Assembly: GCF_014898055.3 (NCBI RefSeq) | Contig: NW_023602073.1 | Coordinates: 20,197,784-20,261,783 of the forward strand | Length of the DNA stretch: 64,000 nt | Direction: 5' to 3' | Source: Talpa occidentalis | Taxonomy: Eukaryota; Chordata; Mammalia; Eulipotyphla; Talpidae | Shown here: one piece after another, positions 41,409 to 52,822 of the stretch | How positions within the stretch are numbered: the stretch's first letter is position 1 | Layout of the letters: each line of letters opens with the position of its first letter | The notes under the pieces: model-generated | Database searches by the model: none | What the model was told of the DNA's origin: nothing | What the model saw: the letters and a program-made list of their open reading frames with translations, nothing else | Program-made: the position numbers and the translations under genes

Positions 41409-42586
41409 AAACCAGTAATAAGGATAATCATTCCCTCACCATGCAGAAATTATTACTGTTGTTATGTATTGTATTTCCTTGTATTCTCTATTCTCTGCTT
41501 ACTCCAACATTGAGTATTTACACATATTGATAACATACAGTGTGTGTGTCTTCCTTCTATGTCATCCACATAGTGATCAGATTGTATTTCAGAAAAATAT
41601 GTCATCATTATAATTTTCAAGACCACTAGAATATTATTATGAACATAACAACTCAAGTTCAATTTTAGAATTTGTCGATATTTTTGTTACTGTGCTAATT
41701 TTAAATGAACCTAGTTTCCTTAACTAATTACCAAAGAATATAATTAAAATGGTCTCTAGCTAAAAATTACATTCTTTAGGTGGTAGATTGTTTCAAGTCT
41801 TCTGCTAATAATTTTCTCTTTTCCGGATGTGTGCACAAATTTGATTTTACTACATATGTGTTTTAACTTTATATCTTGATTTTTATTAAGCAGATATCAT
41901 ATTTGTTTATTTTTAATTTTATTAGTTTCATTTAAGTAATGTTGATTTACAAAACGATATGTGATTTGGGCTTTGACTCAGACCTCCTCAGATGTATATA
42001 CCAATAGATCAGTTTCTCTATAATTAATAGAACTATTTTAATTTAAATGTTTACTAATTTTATGAGTACAAAAATTGTTTGCATAGTTGTTTTGTTTTTG
42101 TACTCAGAATGAGTGTAAATTATATGTATATTGGTTATATTTCATATATATATGTTTCTATTTATTTTTATAAAAATACACTTGGGCAAGTCTGTTCTTT
42201 TCCATTTTCAGAGGGAAATTAACATTTTACAGTAAACATTTTTATGATATTTTATGCTAATGATAATGGTTATTTTATATATGATTATTGCATAGGTATT
42301 ATTAGCTTGATTTTCATAATATTATTTATTGAGAAAATATTTAGTCAGATGAAAAAACATGAGGCATGTATCCTCTCACATAAAAAAAAATATATATATA
42401 AAATTGCAACCACAAATCCATTGTGGTTGCAATAGTATAAAAAGAGATAGAATGATTAATAAAAAGGAAAAGGTAGATAAGAAACTTCATAAATGTGAAT
42501 GTATTAAGTATATAAAACTTTTAAATATAAATAAAAATTAATGCCATACAGCATGGTAACAATATTATGCATTTAACAATGTATTT
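41409..42586. repeat. Blocks H and I (unit 2)
   Basis: Aligns with 22,790-23,160 and 58,530-59,640 ('ttaaatgaacctagtttccttaac', 'gtggtagattgtttcaag', 'ttactaattttatgagtacaaaaatt', 'agaatgagtgtaaat'). The 58.5 kb copy is the closest relative. No gene. Confidence 0.7.
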
Positions 42587-42862
42587 TAGGGCATTCATGG
42601 TATTCTATGCGTTAAGTCTCAGCACTATCACCAAAATGGCCTGAGTTGGATCCCTGACGAGGGAGCTGACCCACATGGCACAACAGACCTCTCCTGTCTC
42701 ATCTACTGCTTCCCTCTGCAGTGTATTTCAGTAGATCCACCTGTTCTGTTCCCCATTCTGTCTCTGGCGATACTCTCACCACCACACCTCTGGCCTACAC
42801 CCAGTTCTTCTATGATAAATAAATAAACAAACAAACAAACAAAAAACAAATAAATAAATAAA
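42587..42862 (+). mobile_element. tRNA-derived SINE, sense (old, diverged)
   Basis: Head degenerate ('gggcattcatggtattctatg'), but the body ('cacaacagacctctcctgtctc', 'agtgtatttcagtagatcc', 'ctgttctgttcccc') and a (CAAA)n/(TAAA)n tail are clear. Confidence 0.8.
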
Positions 42863-43158
42863 TGTTCAAATATATATTATTAATTTTATTATATATGTTT
42901 GGGCTTTTTTTCACTGAAATGCTCAATAATCACAAAATCATCTCCCTAACCTATGTTTTCATGACTGAGTCAAGTAAAATAAAGTGCTCCACATGATTGT
43001 TAGTATTGACAAATACTTTCATATTTATAATGATTTCTTCAAATAACTTCATCCTTTCCTTCACTGAAAGGTTATATAATAATAATTTGTGAATAGTTCC
43101 ATTTTGTCTTATAGACAACATAACACAGAAATGATGTGTGATGGCTATATGAAGGAAT
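42863..43158 (+). other. 5' flank of OR copy 3
   Basis: Matches 59,890-60,199 closely ('ttcatgactgagtcaag', 'gtggtgatttcttcaaataacttcatcc', 'ttccattttgtctt', 'aacacagaaatgatgtgtg'). OR copies 3 and 5 thus share an upstream variant differing from copies 1, 2 and 4, starting MGNF rather than MAN. Confidence 0.65.
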
Positions 43159-44083
43159 ATGGGGAATTTCACTATGAGTGGGCTTCTACTGTTGGGATTT
43201 TCTGCCACAACTGAGCTAGAACTCATCCATACTTCTCTGTTCTTAGTCTTATACATGGTGGTGGTAACTGGAAATATCCTCATTATCACAGCAACTTCCA
43301 TAGACAATAGTCTCCAGTCACCCATGTATTTCTTCCTGAAACATCTCTCCTTCCTGGATCTGTGCTATATTTCTGTGACTTTGCCAAGGTCCATTCACAA
43401 CTGTTTCATGCACAGAGGCTACATTTCCCTAGGGAAATGCATAGTACAGTGTTTTGCTTTCACTCTCTTTGCAGCTGCTGAGATATCCATGCTCATGATG
43501 ATATCTTATGACTACTACGTGGCCATCTGCCTTCCACTGCACTATGAAATCATCATGGATGCCAGCACATGTGTTCATGGAGTGACAGGCATCTGGATCA
43601 GTGGGGTCATCTCTGGAGCCATGTACACAGCTGGCATTTTCTCCGTGCATTTCTGTGGTTCCCATACCATTCACCAGTTCTCCTGTGACATCCCCCAACT
43701 CCTGAAACTCTCTTGTTCTAATGAGAACATCAGTGAGGTTGGGGTCAGTGTCTTACTAGCTGCTATGGCCTTTCTTTGTGTCATCTTTACTGGAGTGTCC
43801 TACACACAGATATTCTCTACTGTGCTGAGGATGCCATCTGCTGAGGGCAGAGCTAGGGCCTTTTCCACTTGCCTTCTCCACCTCGCTGTGGTACTTTTTT
43901 TTTATTTCAACAAGCTTCTTTGAGTTTCTCAAGCCACCTTCTGACTCTCCAAGTGCACTGGACATTTTGCTAACTATTATGTACAAAGTTGTGTCCCCAA
44001 CACTCAACCCCATGATCTACAGCCTGCAAAATCAAGCCATAAAGTCAGCTCTGAGAAAGGTTTTCCAAAGAAGAAAAGACTGA
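43159..44083 (+). pseudogene. Olfactory receptor, OR14-like, one frameshift in TM6 and altered DRY (copy 3)
   Basis: Class II odorant receptor starting MGNFTMSGLLLLGFSATTE. The N-glycosylation site NFT is at 3-5. TM1 TGN, SPMYFFLKHLSFLDLC, outer-loop cysteines and RMPSAEGRARAFSTCLLHLAVV are all recognisable. The TM3 motif reads SYDYYVAIC: the arginine of DRY is replaced by tyrosine. The frame is open for 254 codons and then breaks at 43,891-43,900, where a T-run is one base longer than in the intact copy. After the shift TM7 (NPMIYSLQN) continues to a TGA at 44,081-44,083, implying 307 codons if in frame. The loss of the DRY arginine, which contacts the G protein, suggests impairment even if the indel were an error. 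Confidence 0.9.
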
Positions 44084-45509
44084 CTCTTTTGTTGTGGCCC
44101 ATTGTTAATTCTTAGTTGGGAGACAAGTTCACAATATGTTGGAAAACTGCTGGGTTAAATAAATTGAAGTGAGTGAAAATTAAATGAGTTTATGAAAGAA
44201 TCATGGCTGTGGACTCAAGCCTGGGAACAACCTACAGATAATTCGGAAAAGCTGCCCAAGCTTTGTGCTCTTGGATGAAGATATTCTCTAATTTCCAGGG
44301 GAATAAGGCAAGGATCTGGGGAAATGTCTAGTTGTTGTTGTCTGTGCATTGATTAAAAAAAAAGATGAGAGTGTCATCTACCCAGAATTGGGAGAGTTAG
44401 CTCTTCCATAAACCTTGATATCTTCTATTTTGAAGTTACTAATTTGCCCAGAGAAAGCAGTTTCCAAATGCTGTTTTATCTCAAAGTACATTTTTCCTGG
44501 ACATAATATATTTAGGTCCAGACCAGTTAAATTTTCACTCATGACTGTGTCCTTTAGTTAGGAATAGAGGCGGGGGGGGGGCAAACTGATACCCAAATTG
44601 TGGTGAGCCAAACAGGCAACCAGAAATTTACCGGTAAATTGAGAAACTAGCACATTGACTGTCATATCAGTCATTCAGTAGCACTATGAAAATTACTTTC
44701 GTAAACAGTGTAAATTAATATGTCGCCACACAAAATTCGGTGTGAGAAAAAGTTCCATAATTTTAAAGAAGCCAGTGTAGTCTCTTCCCTGATGATTTCT
44801 GTCAGGATGATGGCAAACGGTAACATGAGGTTCTTTCTCATTTTCACTATTCCCCTAAGGAGTTGGGATATCATATGGTGCCTGTGAACTCAGTAGAACT
44901 ACCTGACTCTCAGCACCTATTGACCAGGTAGCACCCCACTAAGGCTCTATCTACTGTAGGGCCTCCGGGAGCAATACACAGGGGTCACTCTGCAACTCTC
45001 TCTATACCACTTCGTTGTCTCTGAAGATACATGGATTACTTGACACTCAAGTGAGAGAAATTTTAAATCACACAATAATCTTTAAGTTGCTCAGAAATAC
45101 ATATTCTCAAATGTTAAAATCACTTATGGAAATATTGGCAAAATAATGGCTTTATTGTGTACTAACAAAAGGAATAGTGATGTTTAAAGATAGGTAAATA
45201 AACTTATGGATGTATAGTGAGCAGTGATCAGAACTTCGAAATCAATGGATGTATAATCATCTCATATCTCAAATAAAGACATAATTAATGAACTGAAAGA
45301 CACATTTTAAATGTGATAATATGAAATTCTGCCAAATAAACTCACGAAACAGTGGGTGAAAACAGCATGAAAAAGAGATTGAATCATAAATGATAGAAAA
45401 GGAGAGTCTATCAGGCTTATAAAAGTTCCCAAACACCATTTCATCTATGTTTCCATACTTTAAAGGTAAAGATAGCAGACAATATTGAAAAAGATTTTTC
45501 TATTTTTTC
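44084..45509. repeat. Blocks A and B (unit 3)
   Basis: Aligns with 61,128-62,820 and more distantly 25,614-27,600. Contains a run of about ten G's at 44,571-44,581. No gene. Confidence 0.65.
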
Positions 45510-45738
45510 CAAAATTAATAGAAATTTAAAAATTTTGTCTTGAGAAACAAAATTTTTGATTTATGTAAAATGAATTCAAAAGCATGGTATCTTACTGAAC
45601 ATTTGAAATAACATACCAAACAATAATTATCATTAAAATTTTACTTCTTTATTCTTTATTTCAACAATCCATTGTATAATTAATTTTGCAAACTGTGATG
45701 TAGTTTTGATTCCTTTTATTCAAATGGTATATGATGGA
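45510..45738. repeat. Block C, left copy of a ~225-bp direct duplication
   Basis: Reads the same as 46,738-46,965 with about 10-15% differences; the inverted L1 lies exactly between the two. Confidence 0.75.
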
Positions 45739-46737
45739 TTCTGTATTTTTATTTATTTATTGTAATTTTATATATTTTTACATCATTTTTCATTTTTGCA
45801 CAATGTATGCATTTTCATATTGGTGACAGTCCCCTTACAATCCCACCCCCTTATTTTGACCATAATCCTTCCTACCTCCCCATCCCATAGTATGTCTCTG
45901 CTTTATAGTTGCTTGTTTATTTTGATTTTTACTTTATTATAATTAGTCTTTTTCCTGGTCCTTTATTTAGGTTTTCTAAATTCCTGCTATTAATGAGAGC
46001 ATCCACTATTTTTCTTTTTCTTTCTGGCTTATTTTTATTTTCTTTTTGTTTCTGGCTATTTCTTTCTGGCTTATTTTGCTGAGCATGATCCCTTCCAGTT
46101 CCATCCATGTTGTTGCAAATTGCATGAGTTTATCTTTTTTGATTGCTGAGTAATGTTCATTGTGCATGTGGACCACAACTTCTTGATCCAGTCATCTATT
46201 TTTGGGCATTTGGGTTGTTTCCAAAGCTTAGCTATTGTAAACAGTGCTGCTATAAACCTAAGGGTGCAGGTGCTCTTTGGAATTAATGTTTCTGTGTTCT
46301 TTGGGCAAATACCTAGGAGTAGAATTGCTGGATCATATGGAAGCTCTGTCTTCAGTAGGTTAAGGAATCTCCACACAGCTTTCCATAGCAGTTGGACCAT
46401 TTTGCACTCACACCAGCAGTGTGGGAATGTTCCTTTTTTCCACATCCTAGCCAACATTTGTTGTAGCTACTTTTTTTTTTTTCACACAACACTAATAATA
46501 AAGGACTCATCACAAAAATCTACAAAGAGCTAAAGAGACTCAACAAAAACAAAGTAAATAATCCAGTCAAAAAATTGGCAGAAAAACTGAAAAAGAACTT
46601 CTCTAAAGAGGAAGTGCAAATGGCCAACAAGCATATTAAAAAATGTTCAGCAACACTTGTAATCAGGGAAATACAAATAAAAACTACAATGAGATACCAT
46701 CTTACAGAAGTGAGAATGGCACATTTTAAAATATTAA
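45739..46737 (-). mobile_element. 5'-inverted L1 (twin-priming structure)
   Basis: 45,739-46,470 is antisense L1 (3' UTR and ORF2 C-terminus back to the zinc-knuckle region). 46,480-46,737 is sense and covers the immediately preceding ORF2 segment (equivalent to 33,225-33,470 of the full-length copy; reads NRHIKKC-like). The two parts abut in L1 coordinates with almost nothing lost. A short T-run marks the junction. Confidence 0.88.
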
Positions 46738-47416
46738 TTTTTTATCTTGCAAAACAAATATTTGCTGATATATGTAAAATGAATTCAAAAGCATGGTATC
46801 TTATTGAAAATATAATATAACAAAGACAAAACATTTATAATTTTTGCTAAAATTTTACCGTTTTATTCTTTATTTCAACAGTCCATTGTAAAATTAGTTT
46901 TGCAAAAGTTGTGAGGTAGAAATTTTGGTTTCTTTTATTCAAATGATATCTGGTGGATTCTGTGTCTTTCAATGAGAAATCATGTCCTCAGAATTTCAGT
47001 GCCATTAATTGAGAAATATTGTTTTCTGATGAATTTCACCTGTGCTTTGTTAAATGATGGTATAAGTGTGTGAGTTTCTAGTCTGTTCTATTGGTATATA
47101 GGTTCATGCTTATAATATCAAACTCTGTTAAGAAGTAGTTTCACAGTACTTACTATATTAAGGACTCTAAGTTTTTCAGCTCTTTTCTTCCAGATTGTTA
47201 TGCTTCTCTAGAGTCTGTCAACAGCCTTACAAGCTTTAGAATCCCCAATGGCAAAATATTAAATTTATATATTAAGCAGGAAAAGAAATAATGTCTTCTA
47301 ATCCATGACCAGAATATTTTTTGCATTTACTTATGTCTTTAAGAATACTTTTCCCCTTTATATACAGTTTTTTATTATAATGGTTTTTGAATCTTTTTTT
47401 TTAAATCAAATCCATT
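46738..47416. repeat. Blocks C (right copy) and D (unit 3)
   Basis: 46,738-46,965 repeats 45,510-45,738. The rest matches 63,060-63,540 and 18,950-19,420. No gene. Confidence 0.7.
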
Positions 47417-47694
47417 TCTTTTTAAAATGACTTAAGTGTTTATTTATGCATACAAGAAGTGGGGTACAGGCCAGAGGTGTGGGGGGTGAGAGGATTTATC
47501 AGAGACAGAGTGGGGAGCAGAACAGGCAGATTGATTGAAATATACCCCTGAAGGGAGCAGTAGGTGAAACAGGAGAGGATTGCTGCGCCATGGGGGTCAG
47601 GTCCCTGGCTGGCAAGGGATCAAACTAGTTCTGCCATGGCTGCAGATAGCTTCATAGATCTGCAACTTAACCCCTTGTGCCACCAGGGAGGCCC
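47417..47694 (-). mobile_element. tRNA-derived SINE, antisense (older subtype, TSD-flanked)
   Basis: Flanking repeat TCAAATCCATT at 47,406-47,416 and 47,695-47,705. The paralog at 63,500-63,530 ('attcaaatccattttttaatgg') is empty. Confidence 0.93.
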
Positions 47695-48104
47695 TCAAAT
47701 CCATTCTCTAAATGGATACCACATGTCATTATAATATCATTATTTCAAGTGTGCATGATTAAAAATCAACTTGTGTATATATTACATCAAGTTCAACACT
47801 AAAGCTCCATATAATTGACATATTTTACCTGCGTCACCCCCTCCTATTCTCCCTTCCCTTTGGAAAGCACTAGTTGCTCCAAAAGTTTCTTTTTGTTGTT
47901 GTTGTTGTTGTTAGTTCATCTCTTTGTTTTCTAACTATACAGCACATGAGCAAAATCATATGTTCTTCTTTGACTCATTTCACTAAACATAATAATCATA
48001 GGCTCATCAAGGTTGTGACAAATAGCAGATTTTCAGCCATTTTAAACCTGTAGTAAACATCATAGTAAACCTGTGCCACATCTTTAGTCATCATTCTTTG
48101 TTGT
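47695..48104. repeat. Block E (unit 3)
   Basis: Matches 63,520-63,930 and 19,430-19,780. Contains (TTG)n at about 47,893-47,912. No gene. Confidence 0.6.
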
Positions 48105-49005
48105 CATTTTTTTCCCTTTTGGCTAACTCTGTCTTTGCTTTTATTGTTTATATATATTTTACATCATTGCTTATTTATTTATTTTTTTACAATGTTTGTT
48201 TTCCTTTCTCAGGTGTAGTCCTTATAGAATTTCCACCACCATTTCACCTGTGCACCAACACCATAGTCCCTTATGCTGTTCCCTCCCTCCTTTTGATCCC
48301 TTCCCCACCCCTTCTCTACAGAATGTGTCTGTTTTACAGTTGCCTGCTGATTTTGATAGGCACTTATGTTGTCTCTACCTCTTTGTTAGTGTAAATAGAA
48401 TCTCTATTTTAAAATACTGGTTTCACATTCTTTTAATGAGGACCAAGAGTGGAATTTCTGGATCATATAGTAGATCTATTTTTAAATTTTTGAGAAATCT
48501 GCATCTTGTTCTACAACGTAGTTGCATTAATATACCAGTGTATGACGATTCCCTTCTCTCCTCCTCTTCTCCAGCACCTGTGCCTTCTTGTCTTCTGGAT
48601 AATGGCCTCTCACAATCTTGAGATGAGATGTGATTGTGGCTTTGATGTACAAATCCTACAGTAAAATAATTGAACATCTTTTCATGAGACAGTTGGCTAT
48701 CTGTTACCTACAGTGAGCGCCTATTCAGATTTTCTGGCCATTTTTAATTGGGTTGTTTGTTTTTTTTTTTTTTTCATTTTAAATTGTATGAGTTGATTAT
48801 ATTTTTTAGATATTAATCCCCTATCTGATATACAGTTTGTAAATATATTCTCCTATTAGTAGGTCATCTTTTACTTCTAATGATGGTTTCCATCACTGTG
48901 CAGAAGGTCTTTAGTTTGATGCAGTCCCCTTTGTTGATTTTGTGTTTGTTCCCCTTGATGTTGGAGTCCAATCCCCAGAGTCATCACTAAGCTGATGGCA
49001 GTAAA
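48105..49005 (-). mobile_element. Old L1 3' ends, antisense
   Basis: 48,130-48,420 is the older 3'-end variant also at 34.4 and 61.4 kb. 48,430-48,990 continues as antisense ORF2/3' text ('gagtggaatttctggatc', 'tattaatcccctatctgat', 'gtgcagaaggtctttag'). The open frames of 84-141 codons are remnants or chance. Confidence 0.7.
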
Positions 49006-49024
49006 CCTATTGCTTCTGTTTAAT

Positions 49025-49289
49025 TTTTTTTTAATATTTTATTTATTTATACAAGAACTGGGGTACAGGTCAGAGGCACTGGAGGATAAGAGAATTCACC
49101 AGAAACAGAGCGGGGAGCAGAACAGGCAGATGGACCGATGACACAGATAAGAGGAAGGGCGGATGAGGTAGGAGATATCTGCCACACCATGTGGGTTTCT
49201 CCCTGGCTGGGCTGGGAATAGAACCAGTGCTGCAGAGGCAGAGGACAGCTTCATAGCTTGCGCTCAACCTGCTGCGCCTCTGGGGAGGC
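49025..49289 (-). mobile_element. tRNA-derived SINE, antisense (older subtype, TSD-flanked)
   Basis: Exact 19-bp repeat CCTATTGCTTCTGTTTAAT at 49,006-49,024 and 49,290-49,308. Confidence 0.95.
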
Positions 49290-49308
49290 CCTATTGCTTC
49301 TGTTTAAT

Positions 49309-50029
49309 CCCAAGTAATTTTATGGTCTCAAGTTTTCACTAAAGAAAATATCAATGAATTTATAATCTATGCTTCTTTCCTCATGTTTTAGGTCATACCT
49401 TCAAGGTTTTAATCCACTTTCAATATGTTTTTGTAATAAGGTGCAATTCCAGGTAACTGGGTGCAATCATTACATCAACTCAACAGAGAAATACTCTGCA
49501 GGAACAAATAATGTAATTACAAATTTTGGTCCCAGGGTGTTGCCCAGGAATACCAATACCCACAGCACCAAACACCCTGCTTGTGCCAAAGTGACTTCAT
49601 AGTCTAACCTCCAGAGGCCAAAGAAGGGTTGAAACAAAGTTATTTTCTCTCAAGTTCAGATAATTCTGAATGTAACTGAACTCAGGAGATCAAGACTTTG
49701 AGCTCAATGTCAGCTACCCACACTGACAGCTTCTCCTTCATTTGCAGAGAGACATTCTTGATTATGCTCTGGTGAGTTTCCTTAGGTTCTAAAAAGATAG
49801 ATTACACTAAAAAATGAAAAGCACTCATATTACTGGTTTTAGAGTGGGTGAGATATGAGCCTCTGATATTTAACCTGTAAAATATGAAATATCATGTGTG
49901 ATCTATGATTATTTACTTGGAAATTATGATCTGGGAGAGAACATTGTAAACTCTTTCCTTTCCAGAAACATTTTATAGAGTGCAGTTCCCACCTCCCTAG
50001 TCATGCCCTTCATTACATAACCATATTAG
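49309..50029. repeat. Block F, copy 4
   Basis: Aligns most closely with 20,380-21,060, including the 'cataccttcaaggttttaatcca' lead-in and 'cccacactgacagcttctccttca'. No insertions. No gene. Confidence 0.75.
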
Positions 50030-51539
50030 AAGTATGCAGTGTGAATGTGTGATGCAATGACACTCTGATATTGTATTTACATTATTCATTGAGTCTTATA
50101 ATTGCTACATATAAATGATAGGAGGTGCTTGCAAGTCAGAAATCACAGATAAATTGTTCAAATATGGTACAAAAATGAAAAATGGGAGGGATTTAAACAT
50201 ATTGATGAGAATAAAGTCACTATGTATTCCAATTTCCACAGTCTAAAGATGAAAAAGAAATCTTTTAGATTGAAAGATTATGATTTAAAATTCCTTTAAA
50301 GCATTATTGTAGCCTGCTGATCTAATTCTCAATGAAAGTTGTGAAGTAGAGAAAATTCAGAAAAATTCTGGAAATGAGTTTTTAATGGCCAAAATTTTAG
50401 ACATATAGGGAAATTTAGGGAATTTTTAAAATTTGAGGAAATATTTAGAAATATAGGGAATAAGACTGTCAAGAAAAATAACTGGTAAAATTCATAAAGG
50501 GCATCACACTTAGTACACTGAACAAAAACTTTTATTTTTTTTTGAAAACATAATATCTACCTAATGTTTAAACATTAATGATTAAAAAAACATAAATACT
50601 CACCAAACACTGTGATATGTTAGATTTTGAATACCACCATAAAAATAAGACAGTGAATAAGCTGGAGAGAATGAAATAGTTGAATGAAAGAAGTAAAATT
50701 GTGGATTTGCACTGAATGGAGGACTTTCATAGAAGAAAAAAGTGACAATCTTCATCTTCTTATCTTCTTATTTAAAGTAATAGCTCATAAAGAAAGGCTA
50801 AATTATCCTGAAACAATACCTACAAGCCAACAAAAGAGACACTTTAAATCTCTTTATACCACTGCCTCTTTTTTTGGTATACAGACGGTTGTGGCTACAA
50901 CATATTAACTGCTAGTTAGACATTTACAAACCATAATGTGACAAATATCTTTTTACACAGCCACAAACACACAAATGTTTGGGTTAATGTTCATATGTAT
51001 GTAATGTTAAAAATAATTAAATATTTTTTTCAAGAGTTAGAAAAGACAAGCAAACCAAATGAAAACCAAGATGAAAACCAAAATTGCATTTAATTTCACT
51101 ATATGGCCACTATATAAATTATTAACATTAGTTGATTTAAATTAATGGAAAGAGCAAAGAAAGTACTTCTGTGTAAATCAAGAAATATTTTCATCCATAT
51201 GGAATATACCATTTTTGTTGGGTAGCATGAAGAAAATTAAGCCACCTTCTCCAAGATACACAGAAATAGAAGTTCTTGGAATCTCCAGAAACCTCACTGC
51301 TCAGTGTCAGTCTTCAGAAACAATGCCTGGATGAGCAAATATGTCATTGAAATGTCTAGAATTGTCAGGTGTCATCTTTAAAGTCTCTCTTCAATATTTT
51401 TAAATATAACATTTCTTGCTTTAATTTAACAGTATTATAATGTCCCTTTGTAATACACAGAAAGACATACATGCTTACACACCCATTCCCAACAACCACT
51501 CCCCCCCACACACACACATACACATGACCAATTTTTAAA
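50030..51539. repeat. Block G (unit 3)
   Basis: Aligns with 21,070-22,600. A CA-rich patch at 51,505-51,530 is a short microsatellite. The 74-codon frame at 50,684 is not conserved in the other copies. Confidence 0.7.
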
Positions 51540-52822
51540 TAAGTTTTACTTGATGTATGCAGGGATTCACTCATCGGTTCCAAGACTTTTCTATCAAAAT
51601 GTTATCCTAAAAAATTTATTCAGTTATAATTTAAGATTTTCAATATTTTTTTCTGCTGGAGAACTAATTTTAAATGAGCATAGTTTTCTAAATATCAATT
51701 ATTCAGGTGACTATTTAAAAATGTCACCTAGATATAAATTTCTTGGTTTAACATAAGGCTGTTTCAAAGCTTTTGCTAAATAATTTGTTCTTATCCACAC
51801 AACATGTACAAATTTCACCATAATGTTTGGCTGTTTTATGTTTTTGCTGTATTTATGTGAAATAAACATCATATTTGATATTTTTAATAGCATTAATTTT
51901 ATTGTTATAGCATCGATATACTGCACTATATGATTTAGGGTCTACATTTTCTTCTTCAGATGTATGATAACACTAGTTTTCTTTATTCATAATTAATAAT
52001 ACTGAGTATTTTACTTTTCATCTTGACCAATATTCTGGGTACAAAAATACAATTCATAGATATTCAATATATTATTTAATTAAGAATTTTAGTAAAATTA
52101 TTTTTTCATGTGTATATTAGTGATGATATTTTCTTATAAAAATACACTGGGAAAGGTCTGTTCTTTTCCATTTCCTTTGGGAAATCAACATTTTTCAAAT
52201 GCATTTTTATGATCTTTTGTGTGAATGATACTGATTATTCATATATCATATTTATTGCATAAGTCCTACTAATTTTGAGTTGCATAATTGCAGTAAATGA
52301 GAAAATACATGGGAAAAATGGAGAGATTTTCCTCTTATACATAAAATAAAAAAACAAATTGCAATTATAAATCAATTGTATATAGATGAGATGTGATATG
52401 TAGACAATTAATGAGAAACAATAAGTAGATAAGAACACTTATTAATGAGAGTACATTGAACTAAAAATTATAATATAAATGAACACTGAGTATTCTATAC
52501 TGCTAAAAATGTATTTATATATTTTAAAGATCTTATCACTTTTACTAGCACATTCATTTTTCATTGATTGAAATGGGTGATTAAAATTTAGAACCTTGTT
52601 TACCCATGTTTCTGTAACTGAATAAAAGCATATTGAAATTTCTTGACATGGCTTTTAGTATGCAGAACAACTTCACATTTGTGATGAAGTGTGATTTCTA
52701 CAAATGACTTCTTGGCCAACTTGATTGAGTCCAAGTTAGGTTATATGTAAAGGAAATTTCAATTTTCTTTCATGAATCCCAACTGTCTTGCAGTTACCAT
52801 CACTGGGAAATTAAGAAGGACT
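51540..52822 (+). repeat. Blocks H, I and 5' flank of OR copy 4
   Basis: Aligns with 22,560-24,681 without the SINEs there. The last part has a pyrimidine-rich stretch and 'gtcttgcag' ending at 52,793, a fair 3' splice acceptor about 30 bases before the start codon. Mammalian OR genes usually have an intronless coding exon preceded by one or more non-coding exons. Confidence 0.65.

Noticed and set aside
40928..41412. Possible complete endogenous retrovirus in the window
   Set aside because: None of the LTRs has a partner of the same family with gag/pol/env-like frames between; all look like solo LTRs.
52772..52822. Upstream in-frame ATG extending the intact OR by 17 codons
   Set aside because: Not conserved in the other four copies, overlaps an acceptor-like site, and ORs do not start this way; ATG at 52,823 matches the family.
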